Source: JAVBNC01 sp031551765
GTDB taxonomy: Bacteria > Desulfobacterota > Desulfovibrionia > Desulfovibrionales > Desulfovibrionaceae
Length of the DNA stretch: 64,000 bases
NCBI GenBank assembly: GCA_031551765.1
Contig: JAVBNC010000010.1
Span: 28,838-92,837, forward strand
Direction of reading: 5' to 3'
Shown: positions 22,144 through 29,500 of the stretch, piece by piece
Numbering within the stretch: position 1 is the stretch's first letter
Layout of the letters: every line of letters begins with the position of its first letter
Program-made: the position numbers and the translations under genes
The notes under the pieces: model-generated
Seen by the model: the letters and a program-made list of their open reading frames with translations, nothing else
What the model was told of the DNA's origin: nothing
Databases searched by the model: none

Positions 22144-23244
22144 ATGGCTATCAGGAAGCGGAAGGGGCGGGCGTCCCCGTACCAAGTATATTGGAACAAT
22201 CCGTTCACAGGGAAGCGCGAAAGCGCTTCCTTTTCTGACCTCAAAGATGCCCGGAAACACGATTCCCTTGTCAAACACCGCCTTGAATTTGAGCGTGAAA
22301 CCTTCCGGCCCGAAGATGAAGAACCGGACCCGACAGGCGGCACTGTGCGTGAGTTGATCGCCCTATACCTGGCGAACAGCAAGATCTCCCCGAATAACAT
22401 GGAAGATACCCTTCACCACTTGAAAAGCCTCTTCGCTTTTATGGGGCGGCGGGAAGTCTCCACCCTGACAAAGAAAGATGTCATCTTGTACATGCAGTCC
22501 GAGGAAAGGGCGGGGCGGAAAACTCTTACAGCGCATCGCCGGGTTTCGATTTTGAGGGCTGCCCTTTCTTGGGCACATGAAAGCGGCTATCTCGACGTAA
22601 ATCCGCTTGCGGGCATCAAAATATCAAAGGGCAGGTCGGAGCGTTTCGCGCCGCCCTCTTTGGCGGAATTTGATTCCTTGATGGCTGCTGCGCCCAACCA
22701 CCTACAGCGGGTGCTCCTGCTTTCGGTGTCGCTCGGGGTCAGAGTAGGGGAGAGCGAGCTCCTCACGATGCGCTGGGCGGATGTGGACAAAAAGCGTGGC
22801 CTTATCCGGGTATGGAGCGCTGACAAGAACCCGAACAAACACTATCGCGACGTACCTATCCGGGCCGATCTTCTGGACGCCATTAAACAATGGGAAGTCG
22901 AAGACGCGGGCCTGAACCCTGACGTCTTGGTGCACTACAAAGGCCGTCCAGTCAAAAGCATCAAGACAGCCTGGAAAACTTGCAAGCGCAATGCTGGCAT
23001 TACCCGCCGCCTACGCCCCTACGACCTTCGACACGCCTTCGCAACCTACGCCCTGGATGGTGGCGCGGACCTGAAAGCTGTCGCTGACAACATGGGCCAT
23101 TCCGACCCTTCCATGATCCTAAAGACCTACCAGCACGGGAAGGAAGCGTCTCGAAGAGACGCCGTTGAGTCCATCCCGCCCCTCCCCGCGTATGTGCCCA
23201 AGGCATGTGCCCAAGAAAAAAAGGACTCACGCACTAAGTCGTAA
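22144..23244 (+). CDS. int: Tyrosine recombinase (phage integrase)
   Basis: 366 aa. N-terminal arm-type segment (YQVYWNNPFTGKRESASF), a SAM-like core-binding domain around residues 70-165, then the catalytic domain. Visible catalytic residues are Arg in RVGESELLTMRW, His and Arg in YDLRHAFAT, His in GHSDPSM and Tyr in KTYQH. The catalytic set appears intact. The stop is 14 bp from the tRNA-Pro gene, so this enzyme very probably recombines at the tRNA 3' end. Confidence 0.93.
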   Translation: MAIRKRKGRASPYQVYWNNPFTGKRESASFSDLKDARKHDSLVKHRLEFERETFRPEDEEPDPTGGTVRELIALYLANSKISPNNMEDTLHHLKSLFAFMGRREVSTLTKKDVILYMQSEERAGRKTLTAHRRVSILRAALSWAHESGYLDVNPLAGIKISKGRSERFAPPSLAEFDSLMAAAPNHLQRVLLLSVSLGVRVGESELLTMRWADVDKKRGLIRVWSADKNPNKHYRDVPIRADLLDAIKQWEVEDAGLNPDVLVHYKGRPVKSIKTAWKTCKRNAGITRRLRPYDLRHAFATYALDGGADLKAVADNMGHSDPSMILKTYQHGKEASRRDAVESIPPLPAYVPKACAQEKKDSRTKS

Positions 23245-23250
23245 GTCCTT
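23221..23250 (+). terminator. Possible terminator after the integrase
   Basis: AAGGACT (23221-23227) pairs with AGTCCTT (23244-23250), followed by GATTTT. It overlaps the end of the integrase gene and lies next to the predicted crossover region. A weak hairpin. Confidence 0.4.
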
Positions 23251-23258
23251 GATTTTCC

Positions 23259-23335
23259 TGGTCGGGATGAGAGGATTTGAACCTCCGGCCCCTGCGTCCC
23301 GAACGCAGTGCTCTACCAGGCTGAGCCACATCCCG
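23259..23335 (-). tRNA. tRNA-Pro (anticodon CGG), phage attachment site
   Basis: 77 nt with encoded CCA (complement of TGG at 23259-23261). Acceptor CGGGATG pairs with CATCCCG, discriminator A. The anticodon arm CTGCG-TTCGGGA-CGCAG gives anticodon CGG. The T arm holds GGTTCAAATCC. Its 3' end faces the integrase, so the att core is expected in 23259 to about 23310. The tRNA is complete on the host side. Confidence 0.96.
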
Positions 23336-23586
23336 TTGTGCCATGACAGACCGCTTCCCTTAGGGGGAGCCCTCCTGCCCGTCAGGAAGAGGCACCTTAC
23401 GTGAAGCCGCGTATCTTGGCAAGAGGAGAAAGAAAAATCGGCAAAAATCTTAGGAAAGTGCTGTTCCTCTTCATATTCTTTTGATAAGGAAATGCTGGTG
23501 TAATATCGGCGTGTGCTATGCGGGACGTGTCATGGCGCGCGGAATATATATGATAATCATCTCACGGACACGCCGGGGTGGTAGAT
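23336..23586. other. Intergenic region upstream of the chemotaxis operon
   Basis: 251 bp with no gene. A TGGTGTAATAT element near 23494-23504 resembles an extended -10, without a clear -35. The last bases before the cheB start, GGGGTGG, serve as ribosome-binding site. Nothing else is evident. Confidence 0.35.
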
Positions 23587-24690
23587 GTGATAAACGTACT
23601 TATTGTGGATGATTCGGCCTTTATGCGTAAGGCCATAGAGTTGATTCTGATAAAAGACCCTGAGATCAAAGTGGTGGGAAGAGCGGGCGACGGGCTGGAA
23701 GCTCTGGAGCTTATCCCGCGCCTTAATCCCGATGTGATTACCATGGACGTGGAAATGCCGCGCATGGACGGCATTACGGCTGTGGAACAGATTATGGCCA
23801 AACACCCCAAGCCGGTGCTGATGATCAGTTCCGTCACCACCTCGGGCGCGGAAACGACGTTGCGCGCCATGGACGCGGGGGCCATGGACTTTATCGCCAA
23901 ACCGGCATCCAGGGTTTCCCTTGATATCGTCCGCCTGGAAGATGAGATACGGGAAAAGGTCAAGGCCGTGGCCAAGCGCCGGCCCCAACGCCTAACGTTT
24001 ACGCCGGCGGCGCGTCCGGCCGCGTCCATTTCCAGTCTGACCAGGCCCGTCGCGGCTCCGGCCGCCCCGGCTTCCACTGTTCCCATGCCGCCGCTGGCCC
24101 GCCCCACGGGGCGCCCCGTGCGCGACCTGGTTTCCATCGGGGTTTCCACCGGCGGTCCCCCGGCGGTGCAAAAAGTGCTTTCCGCCTTGCCCGCGGATTT
24201 TCCCGTGCCCATTCTTATCGCCCAGCACATGCCTGCTGCGTTCACGGGGCCTTTTGCCCGGCGTCTGGACAGCGTGTGCGCCATTTCTGTCAAAGAAGCG
24301 GAGTCCGGCGAAAAACTCCGGAACGGTTGCGCCTATATTGCGCCGGGGGGACGCCACATCAAGCTGGCCATGGGGCTCGGCTCCATGACTGTCGTGGTTA
24401 CCGAAGAGCCAAAAGACGCGTTGTATAAGCCTTCCGCCAACGTGTTGCATGAGTCCGTGGGCTTGGCCTTGGGCCGCAAGGCCTTGGGCGTGCAGCTCAC
24501 CGGTATGGGCAGCGACGGGCTGGAAGGAATTCGCGTGCTCAAGCAAAAAGGCGGTAAAGCCCTTGCGCAAAATGACGCGACTTGTGTAGTGTACGGTATG
24601 CCTAAAGCTATTGTAGACGCGGGTTTGGCCGATGAGATTGTGGCTATCGACGGTATGGCCGCTGCTATCATGAATATGCTGTATCGATAA
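23587..24690 (+). CDS. cheB: Chemotaxis response regulator protein-glutamate methylesterase CheB
   Basis: 367 aa from GTG 23587, which has GGGGTGG at proper spacing; GTG 23578 is the alternative. The receiver domain (residues 1-120) has Asp-Asp (DD) near the start and the phosphorylated Asp54 in TMDVEMP. After an alanine- and proline-rich linker comes the CheB catalytic domain with Ser in GVSTGGPP, His in QHMPAAFTGPFA and Asp in MGSDGLEGI. It removes methyl groups from chemoreceptors and also deamidates them. First gene of the operon with cheR, parA-like, cheW-like, cheY and cheA. Confidence 0.96.
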   Translation: MINVLIVDDSAFMRKAIELILIKDPEIKVVGRAGDGLEALELIPRLNPDVITMDVEMPRMDGITAVEQIMAKHPKPVLMISSVTTSGAETTLRAMDAGAMDFIAKPASRVSLDIVRLEDEIREKVKAVAKRRPQRLTFTPAARPAASISSLTRPVAAPAAPASTVPMPPLARPTGRPVRDLVSIGVSTGGPPAVQKVLSALPADFPVPILIAQHMPAAFTGPFARRLDSVCAISVKEAESGEKLRNGCAYIAPGGRHIKLAMGLGSMTVVVTEEPKDALYKPSANVLHESVGLALGRKALGVQLTGMGSDGLEGIRVLKQKGGKALAQNDATCVVYGMPKAIVDAGLADEIVAIDGMAAAIMNMLYR

Positions 24691-24733
24691 GAACGCCGTA
24701 CAACCACGGTATCTCACTGAAGGTAGAAACGCC

Positions 24734-26659
24734 ATGGCAGAAGGACACAACGGGATTTTGGCCGCCCTGGCCAGCAGTGAAAGTGAAGAGATTCGCGAAG
24801 GCGCGTACCTTGCGGGTAAGGAACGCCTGGAAGAAGCCATCCCGCTTCTTATCCATCATATACAAAGCCCGGACATAGGCGTGCAGGAAGCGGCCGAACG
24901 CGCTCTGCGCAAAATCGGCGGCCCGCAGGTGGTGAAAGAATCCATTCCGCTTTTGAGTTCCGACGATGCGCCGGTGCGCAATATCGCCATGGATCTGCTG
25001 CGCCATGTCGGAGCCACGGACATGGACGAGCTGACCGCGCTGTTGCACGACAAAGATGCGGATATCCGCATTTTTGCTTCCGATATCCTGGGTTCCACGG
25101 GCAGCGCCCTGGCCATTGCACCGCTGTGCGCGGCCCTCTTGAAAGACCCGGAAGTCAACGTGCGCTACCAGGCCGCTGTCAGCTTGGGGACCCTCGCTTT
25201 CCCGGAAGCCGCGGAAAGCCTGAACAAGGCCCTGGAAGACGACGAATGGGTGCGCTTTTCCGTGGTGGAAGCCCTGACCAAAATCCGGGCGGAATCTTCC
25301 GTGGGCGCGTTGGTCAAGGCGCTAGACGCCAGTTCGGACCTGGTGGCGTCCATGATCGTGGACGCCCTGGGCGAAATGGGCAACTTAAAGGCCGTCCCGC
25401 TGCTCATGCGCCGGCTGGATTCCACCAGCGGCCCGCTGCGCAACAAGATTGTGACCGCGGTCATCAAAATTCTGGGCGGCCAGTCCGTCAGGCTTTTGGG
25501 CGCGAAAGAGCGGGACAAACTGCATGAGTACATGCTCGCCGCCATGGAAGACGACGACCAGGAAGTGCAGGATACCGTGGTGCGCGGCCTTTCCTTTACC
25601 AAAGGACCGGGGGCCACTAAAGCCATTTTTGAGCTTGCCCTGAGTCTGGACCCGGACCGCGACCACGAGCGTCTGGTTCTCCTGGTGGAAGCCTTGGGCA
25701 AGATCGGGTTCAACGCGGACGTGGAACGCATTATGCTGGAGAAAGGCGAACTCGCCGCGCTGATCGGGGTGGAGGTGATTTCCCGCGCCCCCAACCGCGA
25801 AGGAGTGCTTTTTCTGCAGCGCATTTTCTGGGAGCAGTCGCGCGACCTGCAGCGGGCCATCATTATCGAGCTGGCCACCCAAAGCCCGCCGGAAGACCAG
25901 GACTTTTTCGTGGACGTGCTTGCGAAGCACAGTGACGGCAACGTGCTGAAAGCGGCGCTGCTGTTCCTCGGCCGCAAGGGCGAGGCCTGGGAAGTGGGCG
26001 AAAAGGTGGCGGCCCTTTTAGACCACCCCTACGACGACGTGAAGGAGGCGGCGCTGGATGCCTGCATTGCGCTGCATGACGACGCCATTGTGGGGCACTT
26101 TCTGGGCATGGCTTCCGATGAAGACCCCATGAAGCGCATGATGGCCGTGCACGCCCTGGGCGCCATAGACCTGAACGCCTACGAGCACACTGTGGTCAAG
26201 GCGCTGGAAGACCCGGAAGCCCAGGTGCGGCGCATTGCTCTGGAAGCTCTGGGCAGAGCCTGCCCGTTGCCGCTTTCGCGTATTGAGCGCATTGAAAAGT
26301 TGATGAATGACCCGGACAGCGAGGTGCGCCTGACGGTCATTACCGTGCTCGGCAACTGCGACGAGGCGCGGCTGGACGTTTGCCTGCTGGGCGGGCTGGA
26401 CGACCGGGACGCCTGGGTGCGGGCGCGCTGCATAGAAAATCTGGGCCGCCGCCGCACGGCGGACGCGGTGCCGCACTTGGTTTCTCTTTTGGGGGAAGAA
26501 AACCAGCTCATCGCGGTCAAGGCCATAGAAGCTCTGGGGTCTATCGGTGGGGAGGCCGCGTTCCGCTCCCTTCTTCTCTTGATGGACCACAAAAATCCGG
26601 ACATTCAGCGCGCGGCTGAAGAGGCCGTCGAACGCATCCACGCGGGTGAGGGGGCTTAG
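24734..26659 (+). CDS. HEAT-repeat protein of the chemotaxis operon
   Basis: 641 aa, almost entirely HEAT/PBS-lyase repeats of about 31 residues. Examples are DIGVQEAAERALRKIGGPQVV, DVNVRYQAAVSLGTLAFP, ISVRLTVITVLGNC and VRARCIENLGRRRTADAVPHL. No signal peptide. It lies between cheB and cheR, 43 nt after cheB and 2 nt before cheR, so it is co-transcribed. HEAT proteins are scaffolds; here it probably links chemotaxis components, but the role has not been shown to my knowledge. Confidence 0.9.
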   Translation: MAEGHNGILAALASSESEEIREGAYLAGKERLEEAIPLLIHHIQSPDIGVQEAAERALRKIGGPQVVKESIPLLSSDDAPVRNIAMDLLRHVGATDMDELTALLHDKDADIRIFASDILGSTGSALAIAPLCAALLKDPEVNVRYQAAVSLGTLAFPEAAESLNKALEDDEWVRFSVVEALTKIRAESSVGALVKALDASSDLVASMIVDALGEMGNLKAVPLLMRRLDSTSGPLRNKIVTAVIKILGGQSVRLLGAKERDKLHEYMLAAMEDDDQEVQDTVVRGLSFTKGPGATKAIFELALSLDPDRDHERLVLLVEALGKIGFNADVERIMLEKGELAALIGVEVISRAPNREGVLFLQRIFWEQSRDLQRAIIIELATQSPPEDQDFFVDVLAKHSDGNVLKAALLFLGRKGEAWEVGEKVAALLDHPYDDVKEAALDACIALHDDAIVGHFLGMASDEDPMKRMMAVHALGAIDLNAYEHTVVKALEDPEAQVRRIALEALGRACPLPLSRIERIEKLMNDPDSEVRLTVITVLGNCDEARLDVCLLGGLDDRDAWVRARCIENLGRRRTADAVPHLVSLLGEENQLIAVKAIEALGSIGGEAAFRSLLLLMDHKNPDIQRAAEEAVERIHAGEGA

Positions 26660-26661
26660 GC

Positions 26662-27540
26662 ATGTCGACGTTGTTCGCAAAATCCATATCTTTGCAAAAG
26701 GACCTGAAGGTCTCGGACGAGGAGTTCGTCCAGCTCAGGGATTTCATTTACCAGCAGAGTGGGATCTATATCGCGGAGAACCGCAAGTATCTTGTGGAAA
26801 ACCGGCTCAGCAACCGTATCAAGGATCTGAACCTTAAAAGTTTCGGCGAATATTACTACTATCTGCGCTTTGACGCCGGACGCCGGACGGAGTTGACCAA
26901 GCTGTTCGAGGTTATAACCACCAACGAGACCAGTTTTTACCGTAACCCGCCGCAGCTCCAGGTTTTTCAAGACAAGATTTTGCCGGAAACCCTGGCGGGC
27001 ATACGCAAACAGGGTCTTCGCAAGCTGCGCATCTGGTCCGCGGGCTGTTCCACCGGGGAGGAGCCGTACACCCTGGCCATTATGCTCCACGAAGTGCTGA
27101 AAACAGAACTGTCGGCCTGGGACATCAAGATCACGGCCAACGACCTTTCCGAGGCTGTGCTGGCCGCCGCGCGTAAGGGCTTGTACAATGAATACGCCCT
27201 GCGGACCACACCCAAGGAAATAGTCGCCAAGTATTTTAAAAAGAACGGCATTGTCTACGAAGTGGAGCAGAAGCTGAAGAACCTCATCTCCTTCGCGCCC
27301 ATCAACCTCAGCGACCGTATGGCGCTGAAGCGCAACGACCGTTCCCATATCGTATTTTGCCGTAATGTTATTATTTATTTTGACGATGAGATGAAGCGCC
27401 AGGTTATTGAATCGTATTACGATAATCTGCTGCCCGGAGGATGTTTGTTCATCGGCCACTCGGAGTCGCTGCACAACATTTCCCGGACCTTCAAGCCGGA
27501 GCACCACGCGGGCACCATTGTGTACCGCAAACAAGCGTGA
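26662..27540 (+). CDS. cheR: Chemotaxis protein methyltransferase CheR
   Basis: 292 aa. N-terminal helical domain (LRDFIYQQSGIYIAENRKYLVENRL) and SAM-dependent domain: TTNETSFYRNPPQL, RIWSAGCSTGEEPYTLAIML (motif I), NDLSEAVLAAAR, DRSHIVFCRNVIIYFD and LLPGGCLFIGHSESL. It methylates glutamates of chemoreceptors. Follows the HEAT gene by 2 nt. Confidence 0.96.
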   Translation: MSTLFAKSISLQKDLKVSDEEFVQLRDFIYQQSGIYIAENRKYLVENRLSNRIKDLNLKSFGEYYYYLRFDAGRRTELTKLFEVITTNETSFYRNPPQLQVFQDKILPETLAGIRKQGLRKLRIWSAGCSTGEEPYTLAIMLHEVLKTELSAWDIKITANDLSEAVLAAARKGLYNEYALRTTPKEIVAKYFKKNGIVYEVEQKLKNLISFAPINLSDRMALKRNDRSHIVFCRNVIIYFDDEMKRQVIESYYDNLLPGGCLFIGHSESLHNISRTFKPEHHAGTIVYRKQA

Positions 27541-27547
27541 GGCGGTA

Positions 27548-28348
27548 ATGGCGCAGACGGTCAGCACGGGCAAGGGCTGGGCCAAGGTTTTGGCCGTGGC
27601 CAACCAGAAGGGCGGGGTGGGAAAAACCACCACTTCCGTGACCCTTGCCGCGGCCCTGGCGCGTTTGGGGCAGCGGGTGCTGATTATCGACCTGGACCCT
27701 CACGCCTGCGCTTCCGTGCATTTGCGCTTTTACCCGGACGAGCAGGCCGGCACGATTAACGATATTTTTACCGGCAACGAGGCGGATTGGCCGGCCGTGT
27801 GGCAGAACATCCGCTGTCGGCATGACGGGCAGCCATTCACGGTAACGCCTGCCAGTATCCGGCTTTCCGAGCTGGAAACAGACCTGCGGGGCAGGCGCGG
27901 CAAAGGCGCCATTTTGCAGAAGGCTCTGGAGCTGGTGCGGGCGGAATATGACTTTATCGTGCTGGACTGCCCCCCGCATGTGGGAATTTTGCTGGTGAAC
28001 GCCCTGGTGGCTTGTGATATGCTGGTTATCCCCATCCAGACGGATTTTTTGGCTTTGCACGGGTTGAAACTGTTGTTTGACACCATACGTGTTTTGAACA
28101 AGGTGTTGCCCGCCCCGATATACTACCGCGCTTTGGCCACCATGTACGACAGGCGTGCCAAGGCCTGTCACAGGGTTCTGGAGCTGATGGAAGAAAAAAT
28201 GGGCGACCGGATGTTCCGGACCATTATCGGGGTGGATACGCGCTTTCGCGACGCCAGCGCCATGGGGCGCGTGATTTACGAACTGGACCCTGAAACCAGG
28301 GGCGCCAAGGAATATGAAGAATTGGCGGCGGAGATTCTTTTGCTATGA
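27548..28348 (+). CDS. ParA-family ATPase (ParC-like, chemotaxis array positioning)
   Basis: 266 aa from ATG 27548. Deviant Walker A ANQKGGVGKTTTS, then IIDLDPHACAS and VLDCPPHVG (Walker B region). Chromosome-partition ParA genes normally sit beside parB; this one is inside a che operon, before a CheW-domain gene. That is the arrangement of ParC/ParP in Vibrio and PpfA in Rhodobacter, which place chemotaxis arrays in the cell. Function inferred from family and context. Stop overlaps the next start (ATGA). Confidence 0.88.
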   Translation: MAQTVSTGKGWAKVLAVANQKGGVGKTTTSVTLAAALARLGQRVLIIDLDPHACASVHLRFYPDEQAGTINDIFTGNEADWPAVWQNIRCRHDGQPFTVTPASIRLSELETDLRGRRGKGAILQKALELVRAEYDFIVLDCPPHVGILLVNALVACDMLVIPIQTDFLALHGLKLLFDTIRVLNKVLPAPIYYRALATMYDRRAKACHRVLELMEEKMGDRMFRTIIGVDTRFRDASAMGRVIYELDPETRGAKEYEELAAEILLL

Positions 28349-29055
28349 AAAAATCGCCTGAGCAGTATTTTCAGGAACAGGATTTTTCCGCGGGGCTCCC
28401 GGAACCGGCCAAGCCGGGGGAGTTCAGCGAGGCTGAAAAAGCCTTCATGGAGAAATACCTGGGTATGGACACCGGCGCCACGCTGGAAAAGCTGGGTATA
28501 GCCCCGCCCGTTCCTTCCGCCCCGGCTACCTCGGCCGCTCCGGATGTGGTGGCTGGAGCGGAAGCGCTCGCCATGCCTGAAACTCCGGTGGAAGAGCCTC
28601 TGTCCGAAGTGCTGCGCCGCGAGCCGGAATTGTTGATGGTGGGCTTTTTCCTGGACAAGCAGGAATTCGTGGTGCCCACCCTGGCGGTGCAGGAAGTCAT
28701 TCGCTCCGCCGCGCCCACCAAACTCCCGGCGGCGCCGCGCTTTGTGGCTGGCGTCATCAACCTGCGGGGCAAGGTCACGCCCCTGGTGCGGCTGCGCGAT
28801 CTCTTGGATATCCCGGCGAGCGAAGGGGTAAGAGACCAGTTCACCATTGTTTGCCGCCGCAAGGGCCTGCAGCTCGGCCTGATGATAGAGCGGGTGCACA
28901 CCATGTACAGGGTGCCGCAGGCGGACATAGACTGGGGCGTGGAAACGCACCTGGGCACCACTGTCGAGTTCATTTCCGGGCTGCTGAAACTGCGGGAAGA
29001 TCTTGTGGGCATTGTTTCCGTGGACAAGATAGTTGAGACAATCATTACGAGTTAG
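28345..29055 (+). CDS. CheW-domain protein, possibly ParP-like
   Basis: 236 aa. Residues 1-95 are a proline- and alanine-rich, acidic extension (EQYFQEQDFSAGLPEP ... TPVEEPLSEV). Residues 96-236 form a CheW domain: ELLMVGFFLDKQEFVVPTLAVQEVI, GVINLRGKVTPLVRLRDLL, SVDKIVETI. CheW couples receptors to CheA. The extension and the preceding ParA-like gene recall ParP, in which a CheW-like domain follows a disordered N-terminus and binds ParC. No separate short cheW is in the operon, so it may serve both roles. Confidence 0.85.
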   Translation: MKKSPEQYFQEQDFSAGLPEPAKPGEFSEAEKAFMEKYLGMDTGATLEKLGIAPPVPSAPATSAAPDVVAGAEALAMPETPVEEPLSEVLRREPELLMVGFFLDKQEFVVPTLAVQEVIRSAAPTKLPAAPRFVAGVINLRGKVTPLVRLRDLLDIPASEGVRDQFTIVCRRKGLQLGLMIERVHTMYRVPQADIDWGVETHLGTTVEFISGLLKLREDLVGIVSVDKIVETIITS

Positions 29056-29064
29056 GAGCGCGTT

Positions 29065-29433
29065 GTGAGCAAGCATATACTCATTGTGGACGACTCCAAG
29101 ACCGTTCGGAACCTTGTGGCCTTTATCATGAAAAAGGAAGGGTTCACCGTCACCGCTGCGGAAGACGGTCTGGACGGCCTGGAAAAGCTGTACGCGGCGG
29201 AAAAGATCGACCTGATCATTTCCGACATCAATATGCCGCGCATGGACGGCTTTACGTTCATTAAAACTGTGCGGGAACAGGAAGCGTACAGGGATGTGCC
29301 CATCGTGGTTCTTTCCACGGAAGGGCAGGAAAAGGATATCCAGCTTGGGATAAGCCTGGGGGCCAACCTGTATATGGTTAAGCCGGCGCAACCGGAAAAG
29401 ATGGTCAAGAACGTCCGTATGTTGCTGGGTTAG
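29065..29433 (+). CDS. cheY: Chemotaxis response regulator CheY
   Basis: 122 aa from GTG 29065 with TAGGAG before it. A single receiver domain: ILIVDDSKTVRNLVAFIM, phosphorylated Asp in LIISDINMPRMDG, Thr/Ser site PIVVLSTEG and Lys in YMVKPAQPEK. It has no output domain. Phosphorylated by CheA, it binds the flagellar motor switch. Confidence 0.93.
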   Translation: MSKHILIVDDSKTVRNLVAFIMKKEGFTVTAAEDGLDGLEKLYAAEKIDLIISDINMPRMDGFTFIKTVREQEAYRDVPIVVLSTEGQEKDIQLGISLGANLYMVKPAQPEKMVKNVRMLLG

Positions 29434-29500
29434 GAACTGAATTGAAGTTGCGCGGATATTTGTCTCTGGTTGCGCGAACCGGAAGAGTAGGATGGGGTAC

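Larger units (their letters stand above)
1..23258. mobile_element. Integrated prophage-like element, right-hand part (left end outside the window)
   Basis: The block is bounded on the right by a tyrosine integrase whose stop lies 14 bp from the 3' end of a tRNA-Pro gene, the classic site for phage integration. Inside are two opposing operons of mostly small overlapping genes with ATGA or GTGA junctions, a repressor-style control region, SSB, RdgC-like, HNH, several methyltransferases and an excisionase-like protein, and no housekeeping genes. Structural and lysis genes are not seen, so either they lie to the left or the element is a satellite or defective prophage. The left attachment site must be outside the window. 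Confidence 0.88.
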
